Source: JBGSMF01 sp041740315
GTDB lineage: Bacteria; Chloroflexota; Anaerolineae; Fen-1058
Assembly: GCA_041740315.1 (NCBI GenBank)
Contig: JBGSMF010000243.1
Coordinates: 1 to 13,756, forward strand
Length of the DNA: 13,756 nt
Reading direction: 5' to 3'
Shown: positions 5,783 to 12,418 of the stretch, piece after piece
Layout: each line of letters starts with the position of its first letter
Numbering within the stretch: position 1 is the stretch's first letter
Translations under genes and position numbers: made by a program
The notes under the pieces: model-generated
Told to the model about the DNA's origin: nothing
Seen by the model: the letters and a program-made list of their open reading frames with translations, nothing else
The model's database searches: none

Positions 5783-7621
5783 ATGCTGAACGAAATCAGG
5801 TATTTTTTGCTTGGTTCTCCGCTACCCACCCAACAAATGGGCGAAGAGCGGTTGAACAAGGTACAGGCCCTGGCGGCTTTTTCGCCAGGCGCGCTATCTT
5901 CGATTGCTTATGCTAACCAGGAAATTTACCTGGGCCTGATAGTAGCCGGCAGCGTGGGGCTGTCTATGGCCTTTCCGATTGGATTGGTCATTAGTGGGCT
6001 GTTGGTCATTGTTGCCCTATCGTACTTTCAAACAATCTACGGTTATCCTTCCGGGGGCGGCTCTTGGATTGTGGCCCGCACCAATCTGGGGATTGGGCCA
6101 GGGCTGGTTGCCGCCACGGCGCTGCTGATTGACTATTTGCTCAATGCGGCTGTTAGCCTGACGGCAGGCGTAGCTGCCATCGCTTCGGCCTTTCCAGCGT
6201 TGTGGCCGCACCGGGTTACGGTGTCGCTGCTGTTTTTGCTCATCATCACCATCATCAATCTGCGCGGGCTGCGCGAGACCGGCACGCTCATGGCGATTCC
6301 AGTCTATCTATTTCTAGTCACGTACATTGCAATGCTGGTTTATGGCGCTGTTCGCGCGTTGCTCGACGGGCCTGGCTCATTGGCTGTGGCAACTCCACCG
6401 GCAACGGTCCCCTTGACAACCTTTCTCGTCTTGCACGCCTTTTCGACCGGCTGCACCGCCCTCACCGGCATTGAAGCCATCAGCAACGGCGTGCCGACCT
6501 TCAAGCCACCCGAACCCAAGAATGCCGGGAGGACCTTGATTGTGATGGCCTTGCTGATGGGGGTGTTGTTTGTGGGCAGCATTGGGCTGACGCAATTCTT
6601 TGCTGTGGTAGCCGGGCCAGAGGAAACCATTCTATCGGCTTTGGCGCGGCGGATACTGGGCAGCGGGCCACTCTACATCTTGATTCAGGCCAGCACCATG
6701 CTCATTTTGGCCGTGGCGGCCAACACCAGCTTTGCCGGCTTTCCCCGCCTGGCGGCGATACTGGCCTCGGATGGCTTTTTGCCGCGCCAGTTGGCCAGCC
6801 TGGGCGACCGGCTGGTATATGCCAACGGCATTATACTTTTGTCGGTGGTATCGGGCGTGCTGATTATTATCTTTGGCGGCGACACGCACGCGCTGGTGCC
6901 CTTGTTTGCAGTGGGTTCGTTTCTGGCCTTTACGCCTTCGCAGGCGGGCATGGTGATTCACTGGTGGCGGGAGCGCGGCAGGCACTGGTGGCTCAAGGCT
7001 ATCATCAACGGCGTGGGCGCGCTGGTCACCGGGGCGGCAATTGTTATCATTAGCATCAGCAAATTTGTCGAAGGCGCCTGGATCACCATTTTGGTCATTC
7101 CGCTGATGGTGCTCGGCTTTCTCCAGATTCACGCTCATTACCAGGAGATAGCCAAGCAGCTCTCGCTGCGCGGTTTGCCACCCTCACTCAGGCCCACCCC
7201 GCCGCCCAGAGTGGTTTTGCCCATTTCGGGCGTTCACCGCGGCATGGTTGACGCCGTGACGTTTGCCCAATCAATTGCTAGAGAGGTCACGGCAGTGTAC
7301 GTTGAACTAGAGCCGGGCGCGGGAGAGCAAATGCGTGAAACCTGGAAAAAGTGGTGGCCCGATGTGCCCCTGGTGGTGGTGCCATCACCCTATCGCTCCA
7401 TCATTGGGCCGCTGCTAGATTTTCTTGACGAGACCGACCGGCAGCACAACGACGGGCAATTGGCAACGGTGGTCTTGCCAGAATTTGTCCCGGCGCACTG
7501 GTGGCAGAGCGTCTTTCACAACCAGACCGCGTGGCTGCTCAAAGCCGCTTTGCTTTACAACAGACGGCGGTTTGGCTTTCAACGGGCGATTATAGACATC
7601 CCTTACCACCTGCAAAGGTAA
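5783..7621 (+). CDS. KimA-like potassium/proton symporter (KUP/APC superfamily permease)
   Basis: A 612-residue membrane protein closely resembling B. subtilis KimA (YdaO) in length and motifs. It has a start of the form FLLGSPL with LNKVQALAAFSPGALSSIAYA, then YGYPSGGGSWIVA (86-98), LLIDYLLNAAVSLTAG (114-129), INLRGL (158-163), STGCTALTGIEAISN (221-235) and a final PYHLQR. About 12 membrane segments fill residues 30-450. A soluble C-terminal domain (about 453-612) resembles KimA's cytoplasmic domain. Aligned from memory with KimA, Y43, D117, T228 and E231 match proposed K+-site residues, but KimA D36 is glycine here and T121 is asparagine. The role should be K+ uptake, though coupling could differ. 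ATG 5783 is preceded by GAGGTGAT. The gene is monocistronic. Confidence 0.85.
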   Translation: MLNEIRYFLLGSPLPTQQMGEERLNKVQALAAFSPGALSSIAYANQEIYLGLIVAGSVGLSMAFPIGLVISGLLVIVALSYFQTIYGYPSGGGSWIVARTNLGIGPGLVAATALLIDYLLNAAVSLTAGVAAIASAFPALWPHRVTVSLLFLLIITIINLRGLRETGTLMAIPVYLFLVTYIAMLVYGAVRALLDGPGSLAVATPPATVPLTTFLVLHAFSTGCTALTGIEAISNGVPTFKPPEPKNAGRTLIVMALLMGVLFVGSIGLTQFFAVVAGPEETILSALARRILGSGPLYILIQASTMLILAVAANTSFAGFPRLAAILASDGFLPRQLASLGDRLVYANGIILLSVVSGVLIIIFGGDTHALVPLFAVGSFLAFTPSQAGMVIHWWRERGRHWWLKAIINGVGALVTGAAIVIISISKFVEGAWITILVIPLMVLGFLQIHAHYQEIAKQLSLRGLPPSLRPTPPPRVVLPISGVHRGMVDAVTFAQSIAREVTAVYVELEPGAGEQMRETWKKWWPDVPLVVVPSPYRSIIGPLLDFLDETDRQHNDGQLATVVLPEFVPAHWWQSVFHNQTAWLLKAALLYNRRRFGFQRAIIDIPYHLQR

Positions 7622-7632
7622 GCGCTCAGCCT

Positions 7633-7668
7633 ACCCTCCCGCAGGTTTGAACTAACCCGCGGGAGGGT
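7633..7668. repeat. Palindromic repeat downstream of kimA-like gene (family copy 2)
   Basis: ACCCTCCCGC (7633-7642) pairs with GCGGGAGGGT (7659-7668). After one mismatch the stem continues as GGTT/AACC around a 6-nt loop, TGAACT. The first 14 bases equal the left arm of the repeat at 5569. It lies 11 bp after the kimA-like stop codon and could stop transcription or protect the 3' end, but no T-run follows, so I do not call it an intrinsic terminator. Confidence 0.7.
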
Positions 7669-7750
7669 GAACAAATACCTGCAAAGATGAGATCAGCCTG
7701 CCATCGTCGCGCCACAAGATCAATGGCTCCGGTTCCTGCGCGTTGAACAA

Positions 7751-7774
7751 GGGCCGGCATAGGGATACCGGCCC
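7751..7774. terminator. Strong hairpin just after the LysM/C39 gene, possible bidirectional terminator
   Basis: On the minus strand a 10-bp stem, GGGCCGGTAT with ATGCCGGCCC (one G·U pair), closes a CCCT loop. It begins 2 nt after the TAA stop at 7777. Only TTGTT follows on the minus strand, and TATTAT on the plus strand, so the T-run is poor either way. The position between convergent genes supports a 3'-end role. Confidence 0.45.
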
Positions 7775-7776
7775 TA

Positions 7777-8889
7777 TTATCGCGCTGTTGACTTGGCAAC
7801 TATTACCCTCATGCCATTGAACAAATCCCAGCGAGAAAAGTGGGCCACCCACAAAGACCGGCCCTGGTAAGGGTCGTGGACGAGAAAGGTCTTGCCCTCA
7901 GCGGCCACGCCCACCACCACATAGACGTGCTCGCCCTCGATCAAGGTATACGGCTGATTCGTTTCGGGGTCAATTTCCAGCCGCCGCATGGCAGCGGGAT
8001 TATAGTCGCCATGAAATGGATTAAACACCCACACCAACACCGGGCTGCCTGCTTTGATAGCCTGTTCTATAGCGGCATAGTCAACGCCATATTCTACGCG
8101 CGCCTCAACGCCAATTTGAGCCTGGTTGAGCGCCTGGGCCACAGGCTCGGCATACACCCCATAGCCGCTTGCGCATACTTGGCCGGTGCACATTAGCCCC
8201 ACTTGACCATCTATATTTCCCCGGAATCCTCGGTGCGGATTTTGGTGCGGTGGAATGACCTGCACAAAATAGCTTTCCCAATCTGCATAGCCCTGCGGCG
8301 GCGAGGATTGAAAAAAGGCCGCCGCCATCCCCGCTGCCGACGATTCACAACTGAGGGTGTGATCTTGCCTATCAAGCGGCACCGGCAAGATAACGGGCGA
8401 ACCTGCCGCAGAATTGGCAGGCTCGGCTGCGCTGCTAGCCGGAATCACCAATTGCTGCCCCACATACACTATATTGACATTCCCCATGCCGTTGGCCATA
8501 GCCAGCGCGCGCGTTGAAATGCCATAATGCAGGCTGATGCGAAACAGGTTTTCACCGGCTTGCACACTATGAACCGTCTGCCGGGGAGACCCACCCTGCG
8601 CCGCCTGTGGCGTAGGGCTAGAAGCCGGAACAGCCTGGCCAGATGGAATCCTCAACTGCTGCCCCACATATACACGGTTAGGGTCATTCAAGCCATTGGT
8701 CTGCATCAACAACTGGACGGTTGTGCCATAGCGCAAGCTGATGCGAAACAGATTCTCGCCAGCTTGGACAGTGTGATAGCCCTCGCCGGCCTGGGGCAAA
8801 GGCGCTGCGCCAACACTCAGCGGAGGTTCAACTAGCAGGGCAATCAGGACAAACACACCAGTCAGCGCGGCCCGTTTCATCGCAATCAT
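7777..8889 (-). CDS. Exported protein with two LysM domains and a C39-like cysteine peptidase domain
   Basis: A 370-residue protein. A signal peptide at about 1-29 has charged MIAMKR followed by a hydrophobic stretch, with likely cleavage near VGAAP. Two LysM domains follow (about 37-82 and 105-150), each with HxVQAGENLFRIS and VYVGQQL...IP, and they should bind peptidoglycan. After a short Ala/Pro/Ser linker comes a C39_2-type domain (about 168-365). The candidate catalytic triad is C181 in SCESSAAG, H321 in EGEHVYVVVGV and D339 in VHDPYQG. The substrate is unknown. Its ATG (8889) overlaps the rlmN stop as ATGA, suggesting translational coupling; a second start at M4 (8880) would leave the signal peptide intact. 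It is the last gene of its operon and is followed at once by a hairpin. Confidence 0.87.
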   Translation of the reverse strand: MIAMKRAALTGVFVLIALLVEPPLSVGAAPLPQAGEGYHTVQAGENLFRISLRYGTTVQLLMQTNGLNDPNRVYVGQQLRIPSGQAVPASSPTPQAAQGGSPRQTVHSVQAGENLFRISLHYGISTRALAMANGMGNVNIVYVGQQLVIPASSAAEPANSAAGSPVILPVPLDRQDHTLSCESSAAGMAAAFFQSSPPQGYADWESYFVQVIPPHQNPHRGFRGNIDGQVGLMCTGQVCASGYGVYAEPVAQALNQAQIGVEARVEYGVDYAAIEQAIKAGSPVLVWVFNPFHGDYNPAAMRRLEIDPETNQPYTLIEGEHVYVVVGVAAEGKTFLVHDPYQGRSLWVAHFSRWDLFNGMRVIVAKSTAR

Positions 8890-9926
8890 TTTTCCCTTTC
8901 CCTGTGCCGCAACTGCCCGCAGCCCGCCTGGATGTCAATGCCGCGCCGCAGCCGCAGCGTATTGGGGATGCCGGCGCGGTCCAAAATAGCGCGAAAGGCC
9001 TGAATGCGCTCACCCGTAGAAGCGGCCTGGGCAAAATCGGCGGTTGGATTGAGGGGGATGAGGTTGACGTGGCACAGCAATCCTTTGACCAGGCTGGCCA
9101 ACGCGCGCGCTTGCTCTGGAGTATCGTTGATGTTTTCAATCAGCGCCCACTCAAAGCTGACGCGGCGGTGCGTTTGCTCGATGTATGCGCGCACGGCGGG
9201 CATCAAGCTTGCCAGGGGATAGCGCCGGTTAATCGGCGCAAGCTGGTTGCGCAAGTCGTCGGTGGCAGCATGCAACGACACGGCCAGGTTGATTTGAAGG
9301 TCCTCAGCGGCCAGATGGTTGATGCCGGGCACCAAGCCCACGGTGCTCACCGTCATGCGCCGCGCGCCCAGGTTAAAACCAGCGGGGTCATTCAGCCGCC
9401 GGGCGGCCTGCATAAAGTGGTCGTAATTGGAAAACGGCTCGCCCATGCCCATGAAAACGATATTGGAGATTGAAGGTTGGAGATTGGAGGCTAGGCTGCG
9501 GGCAAAATAGAGAACCTGTTCAACGATCTCGCCAGAGTTTAGATTGCGCTGCAAGCCCCCCTGCCCTGTGGCGCAAAACGTGCAGCTCATGCCGCAGCCA
9601 GCCTGGGTAGAGATGCATACTGTGCGGCGCTTTTCATACTCCATCAGCACACTTTCAATCTGCGCGCCATCTGGCAATTGAAAGAGCAGTTTTTGGGTGC
9701 GACCATCGAACGAGGCCTGCTGGGCCACCGGCGAAAGCCAGCTATAGACAAACGCCTCTTTTAGTTGGGCACGCAGAGGCTTGGGCAGATCGCTCATCTC
9801 GTCAAACGAGCCGGCCAGCTTTTGATACAGCCACGCCCAGACTTGCCCTGCGCGATATGCCGGTTGGCCCCATTTAGCCATCGCTTGTTCAAGTTGATTT
9901 AGCGTCAGGTCAAATAGATAATCCAC
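8886..9926 (-). CDS. rlmN: 23S rRNA (A2503)/tRNA (A37) C2-methyltransferase RlmN
   Basis: A 346-residue radical-SAM methyltransferase that makes 2-methyladenosine in 23S rRNA and, in some species, tRNA. The radical-SAM motif CGMSCTFC (111-118) supplies C111, C115 and C118 for the 4Fe-4S cluster. FMGMGEP lies at 158-164, STVGLVPGI at 194-202 and NLAVSLHA at 213-220. IQAGCGQL carries C336, the methyl-carrying cysteine. The N-terminal LTLNQLEQAM...PAYRAGQVWAWLYQK is the usual RlmN domain. Before FMGMGEP the segment SNLQPSISN is longer than typical and is coded by a short DNA repeat. The start is GTG 9926, with GAGG 4 nt upstream overlapping the TGA of the fusion gene; 6 bp separate the genes, so they form one operon. 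Confidence 0.95.
   Translation of the reverse strand: MDYLFDLTLNQLEQAMAKWGQPAYRAGQVWAWLYQKLAGSFDEMSDLPKPLRAQLKEAFVYSWLSPVAQQASFDGRTQKLLFQLPDGAQIESVLMEYEKRRTVCISTQAGCGMSCTFCATGQGGLQRNLNSGEIVEQVLYFARSLASNLQPSISNIVFMGMGEPFSNYDHFMQAARRLNDPAGFNLGARRMTVSTVGLVPGINHLAAEDLQINLAVSLHAATDDLRNQLAPINRRYPLASLMPAVRAYIEQTHRRVSFEWALIENINDTPEQARALASLVKGLLCHVNLIPLNPTADFAQAASTGERIQAFRAILDRAGIPNTLRLRRGIDIQAGCGQLRHREREK
9462..9490. repeat. Short purine-rich direct repeat inside rlmN
   Basis: GGAGATTG occurs twice (9465-9472 and 9479-9486) within a G/A/T-only stretch, ATTGGAGATTGAAGG then TTGGAGATTGGAGG. It codes for the SNLQPSISN segment of RlmN. Repeats giving NLQ-S-P-IS-type peptides are, from memory, frequent in Chloroflexota genomes. 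Confidence 0.55.
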
Positions 9927-9932
9927 AACGCC

Positions 9933-12119
9933 TCAATTTGAAATTTTATTTTTCCACACCTGGGTCAACTCGGCAATGTCTTGAAGGACAAGATCCGGCG
10001 GCACAGGATAACCTAATGCTTCTTCGCGGGTCTGCACCCCGCTGCACACAAAAATCGTCTTTAACCCGGCGCGCTGCCCGCCTTCGATATCGGTTTCCAG
10101 CCGGTCGCCGAGCATGGCCACTTTCGAGGCTGACAGGCCCAGGCGCGCCAACGCTTGGCCAAACATGGCCCGGCCGGGCTTGCCGATCAGGAAAGGCTCG
10201 ATATCGGTGGCCGCTTGCAAAAAGGCCAGGTTCGCGCCATTGCCGGGCAGCAAGCCTTGTTCACTGGGCCAGGTGCGGTCTGGATTGGTGCCAATAAAGC
10301 GCGCGCCGCCCCGTATGAGCTGGGTAGCGCGAGCCAGCTTTTGCCATGTCAGGTTACGATTCCAGCCCACCACAACAAAATCGGCCTGGGCCGCATCTTC
10401 TGGAGCGATGAACAGCCCACGCTCTGCCAGCGCATTGGCCAGGGGTGGCTCACCGATGACAAACACACTCGCCCCCGGCGAATGGCTCGCCAGGTATTCG
10501 GCAGTGGCCTCGGCGGCGCACAAGATTTCACGCTGCTCTACCTGCACGCCCAAATCAGCCAAACGCTGCACATACTCTAGCGAGGTTTTGCTGGCATTGT
10601 TGGTTGCCAAAACAAATCGGATCTTGGCCTGGCGCAAAAAACCAAAGAATTCAATCAACCCAGGCATGGGCCGGTTGCCAAGCCACAAGACGCCGTCCAT
10701 ATCAGAGACGAGGCCCTGGATGTTGGCGAGGAGGGATGAGGGATGAGGAGCGAGGGAGGCATAGTCCTCCAGCGTGTCAATGTCAGCCAGTATGTTGGGA
10801 TCATCTACTTGAATGGTCGCCACGCGGCTGGCGTATTTTTGAATCAACGAACGCCCTCCCTCATCGCCGCTGATATGTAACAGTTCGTCAAACAGCTCGC
10901 GCGCAAAGAGCACCGGCGTGCCTCGTCGGCCGTGATGCGCCGGCGCAACGATGGGCGCGCCAGATTCAAAGCGCGCAACCAGGCTCTGCAATAATTGAGG
11001 CGTGATATTGGGTTGGTCGGCTTGCACAAACAAAACCGCCTCGGCATCAGCAGGCGCTGCCGCCAGGCCCGCGCAAAGCGATGCGCTCAGCCCCCGTTCC
11101 CAGTCCTCATTGATGACAATGCGCGCATCGCTGCCCGCCAACGCAGCGCGCACCCGATCGGCCTGGCAACCCAGCACGACAATGGCAGGCAGTTGCGCGG
11201 CTCGTACCAGGTTAACCACGTGGCGCACCATCGGCTGGCCGCGCCAATCGAGCAACTGTTTAAGCTGGCCCATGCGGGTTGAAGCGCCGGCGGCCAACAC
11301 CACGGCGGTCACACGCGCCGGGCGCGCCTTTAACGCCAGTACCGGCTCTTGCGCGCGCAAGGCAGCTACCACCACCCGGCTAAAGCGGCCGGTGGCAAGC
11401 AACTGCTCGATCAATGCATTTGCAGCAGGATGAGCCACCGAATCACGCTGGGTGAGCAAGGCCACGGCGCTTGCGCTAGGCGGAATATCTTTTAAACCGG
11501 CGTGTGGACTAGCCAACACACGCACAAAATCCTCCGGCGTAATCGGTTCACCCTGCCGCAGCCCCATCGCCTCTGCCTGCGCAAGGCGATGAACCGTCTT
11601 GTCACTTGCCGGCTGGCCGATGACATTTAGGTGCGCGCAGACAATCACGCTGTTGGCGCTAGTTGGAATGACCGGTTCGTGCTGGCCTGGCACTTTGAGG
11701 CCGCAGCCCTTAGCGCCATCAGCTTCTACCAGCCAGGTAGGGCCAGGGGCGCAACGCAAGCCGCACTCTGCGACAAGATCATCTAGGACATTGGCCGGCA
11801 AACCATCCAGTTTGCAGGGCAAGCTAGGCACAGAGTGGCCCGCCGCCGGCTGGTATTCCTCGGGCAAACGTCCAGCGGCCAGAACCAGGCGCGGCGCGCG
11901 CGCAAGCAAATCGCACAAACGCGCCGGATGGGGTCGAGGCGATAGCATCAACCCGCCGCCCGGCGGCAAAACCGGCTCCATAATTTTGGTGGTGGTCGTA
12001 AACACCGCCGGGCCGTCTACCTCGTGCAGCAAGCGCCAAATGGCGGTGGTCTTGCCGCCTGCCCCAACAAACGCTACGACTTGACCCGTCTTGATCCCTA
12101 ACGCCTCGATTAATTTCAT
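9933..12119 (-). CDS. Three-domain fusion: YqeC-like ATPase, MocA/MobA-like nucleotidyltransferase, HAD-IIA phosphatase
   Basis: A single 728-codon frame. Residues 1-262 are YqeC-like, with P-loop FVGAGGKTT (17-25), TTTTKIMEP and WLVEADGAKG (129-138). This family accompanies selenium-dependent molybdenum hydroxylases. Residues 268-455 are a MocA/MobA-type transferase: VLAAGASTRMGQLKQLL (274-290), QADQP (366-370), GRRGTP (397-402), and DIDTLEDY (446-453); such enzymes add CMP or GMP to molybdopterin. Residues 465-728 are a NagD-like HAD-IIA phosphatase with DMDGVLW (473-479), LATNNASKT (504-512), GKPGRAMF (646-653) and GDRLETDIEGG (671-681). The first two suggest molybdenum cofactor maturation; the phosphatase role is unclear. 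ATG 12119 has no Shine-Dalgarno, an in-frame TAA lies four codons upstream, and TAAAAT ends 6 nt before it, so it looks leaderless. First gene of the operon with rlmN. Confidence 0.88.
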   Translation of the reverse strand: MKLIEALGIKTGQVVAFVGAGGKTTAIWRLLHEVDGPAVFTTTTKIMEPVLPPGGGLMLSPRPHPARLCDLLARAPRLVLAAGRLPEEYQPAAGHSVPSLPCKLDGLPANVLDDLVAECGLRCAPGPTWLVEADGAKGCGLKVPGQHEPVIPTSANSVIVCAHLNVIGQPASDKTVHRLAQAEAMGLRQGEPITPEDFVRVLASPHAGLKDIPPSASAVALLTQRDSVAHPAANALIEQLLATGRFSRVVVAALRAQEPVLALKARPARVTAVVLAAGASTRMGQLKQLLDWRGQPMVRHVVNLVRAAQLPAIVVLGCQADRVRAALAGSDARIVINEDWERGLSASLCAGLAAAPADAEAVLFVQADQPNITPQLLQSLVARFESGAPIVAPAHHGRRGTPVLFARELFDELLHISGDEGGRSLIQKYASRVATIQVDDPNILADIDTLEDYASLAPHPSSLLANIQGLVSDMDGVLWLGNRPMPGLIEFFGFLRQAKIRFVLATNNASKTSLEYVQRLADLGVQVEQREILCAAEATAEYLASHSPGASVFVIGEPPLANALAERGLFIAPEDAAQADFVVVGWNRNLTWQKLARATQLIRGGARFIGTNPDRTWPSEQGLLPGNGANLAFLQAATDIEPFLIGKPGRAMFGQALARLGLSASKVAMLGDRLETDIEGGQRAGLKTIFVCSGVQTREEALGYPVPPDLVLQDIAELTQVWKNKISN
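10725..10759. repeat. Short GGGATGA-type repeat coding the MocA–HAD linker
   Basis: The junction between the transferase and HAD domains (residues about 454-466) is coded by an imperfect tandem repeat with GAGGGATGAGGGATGAGG at its core (7-bp period) followed by GAGCGAGGGAGG. The HAD part then reads NIQGLVSDMDGVLW, where a free-standing relative would begin MIQGLISDMDG, so an AAC codon sits where the ancestral start codon probably was. Confidence 0.6.
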
Positions 12120-12125
12120 GGGGTC

Positions 12126-12155
12126 ATTTTAACCGAGAATGTACCAATCCGTCAA
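12126..12155 (-). promoter_or_regulatory. Promoter of the YqeC–MocA–HAD / rlmN / LysM-C39 operon, leaderless type
   Basis: On the minus strand TTGACG (12155-12150), an 18-bp spacer and TAAAAT (12131-12126) give five of six consensus bases in each box. Only 6 nt separate the -10 from the ATG at 12119, so transcription should begin at the start codon itself. It is divergent from the promoter at 12178-12207, with 22 bp between the two -35 boxes. Confidence 0.65.
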
Positions 12156-12177
12156 ACAAGCGCGGCAACGCTACTGA

Positions 12178-12207
12178 TTGACTGATTGGCTACTTGGCAG
12201 GTATAAT
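12178..12207 (+). promoter_or_regulatory. Strong promoter ahead of the hairpin array and GT2 gene
   Basis: TTGACT (12178-12183), an 18-bp spacer and a perfect TATAAT (12202-12207). The predicted transcription start is near 12214, about a dozen bases before the first 78-nt repeat, so the whole array lies at the 5' end of the transcript. Confidence 0.7.
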
Positions 12208-12225
12208 GCACCCTAGATAGTTTCT

Positions 12226-12303
12226 GTCTCAAAACCCATAGGCAGATATCCCCATACCTGCCGCTACCGTATGGGGATACGGTAGCTACGCAGGTTTTGA
12301 GAC
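12226..12303 (+). repeat. Structured repeat unit 1 of 3 (78 nt, three-way junction)
   Basis: The outer stem is GTCTCAAAACC (12226-12236) with GGTTTTGAGAC (12293-12303), continued by CATA/TACG past a CA bulge. Hairpin 1 is GGCAGATAT and ATACCTGCC around a CCCC loop (12250-12253). Hairpin 2 is GCTACCGTAT and ATACGGTAGC, perfectly paired, around a GGGG loop (12273-12276). The two loops are complementary. The alternative 11-bp helix TATCCCCATAC (12247-12257) with GTATGGGGATA (12269-12279) is also perfect and excludes the two hairpins. Confidence 0.85.
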
Positions 12304-12321
12304 AGGCACTAGATAGTTTCC

Positions 12322-12399
12322 GTCTCAAAACCCGTAGGCAGGTATCCCTAGACCTGCCGCTACCGTATAGGGATACGATAGCTATACAGGTTTTGGGAC
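12322..12399 (+). repeat. Structured repeat unit 2 of 3 (78 nt, most diverged)
   Basis: Same length and layout as unit 1, starting 96 bp later. The outer stem ends in GGTTTTGGGAC, turning one pair into G·U. Hairpin 1 is GGCAGGTAT/AGACCTGCC with loop CCCT (12346-12349); hairpin 2 is GCTACCGTAT/ATACGATAGC with loop AGGG (12369-12372). The loops changed from CCCC/GGGG to CCCT/AGGG and stay fully complementary. One mismatch is present in each hairpin, and the inner outer-stem segment CGTA/TATA is weakened. Confidence 0.82.
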
Positions 12400-12418
12400 A
12401 TGCACTAGCCTAGTTCGC

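Noticed and set aside
6632..7138. 168-codon open frame opposite the kimA-like gene
   Set aside because: Antisense to conserved membrane segments, with Asn/Gln/Arg-rich composition typical of shadow frames.
7633..7668. Intrinsic terminator of the kimA-like gene
   Set aside because: The stem is good but no T-run follows, and the sequence belongs to a repeat also found upstream of the promoter; kept as a repeat.
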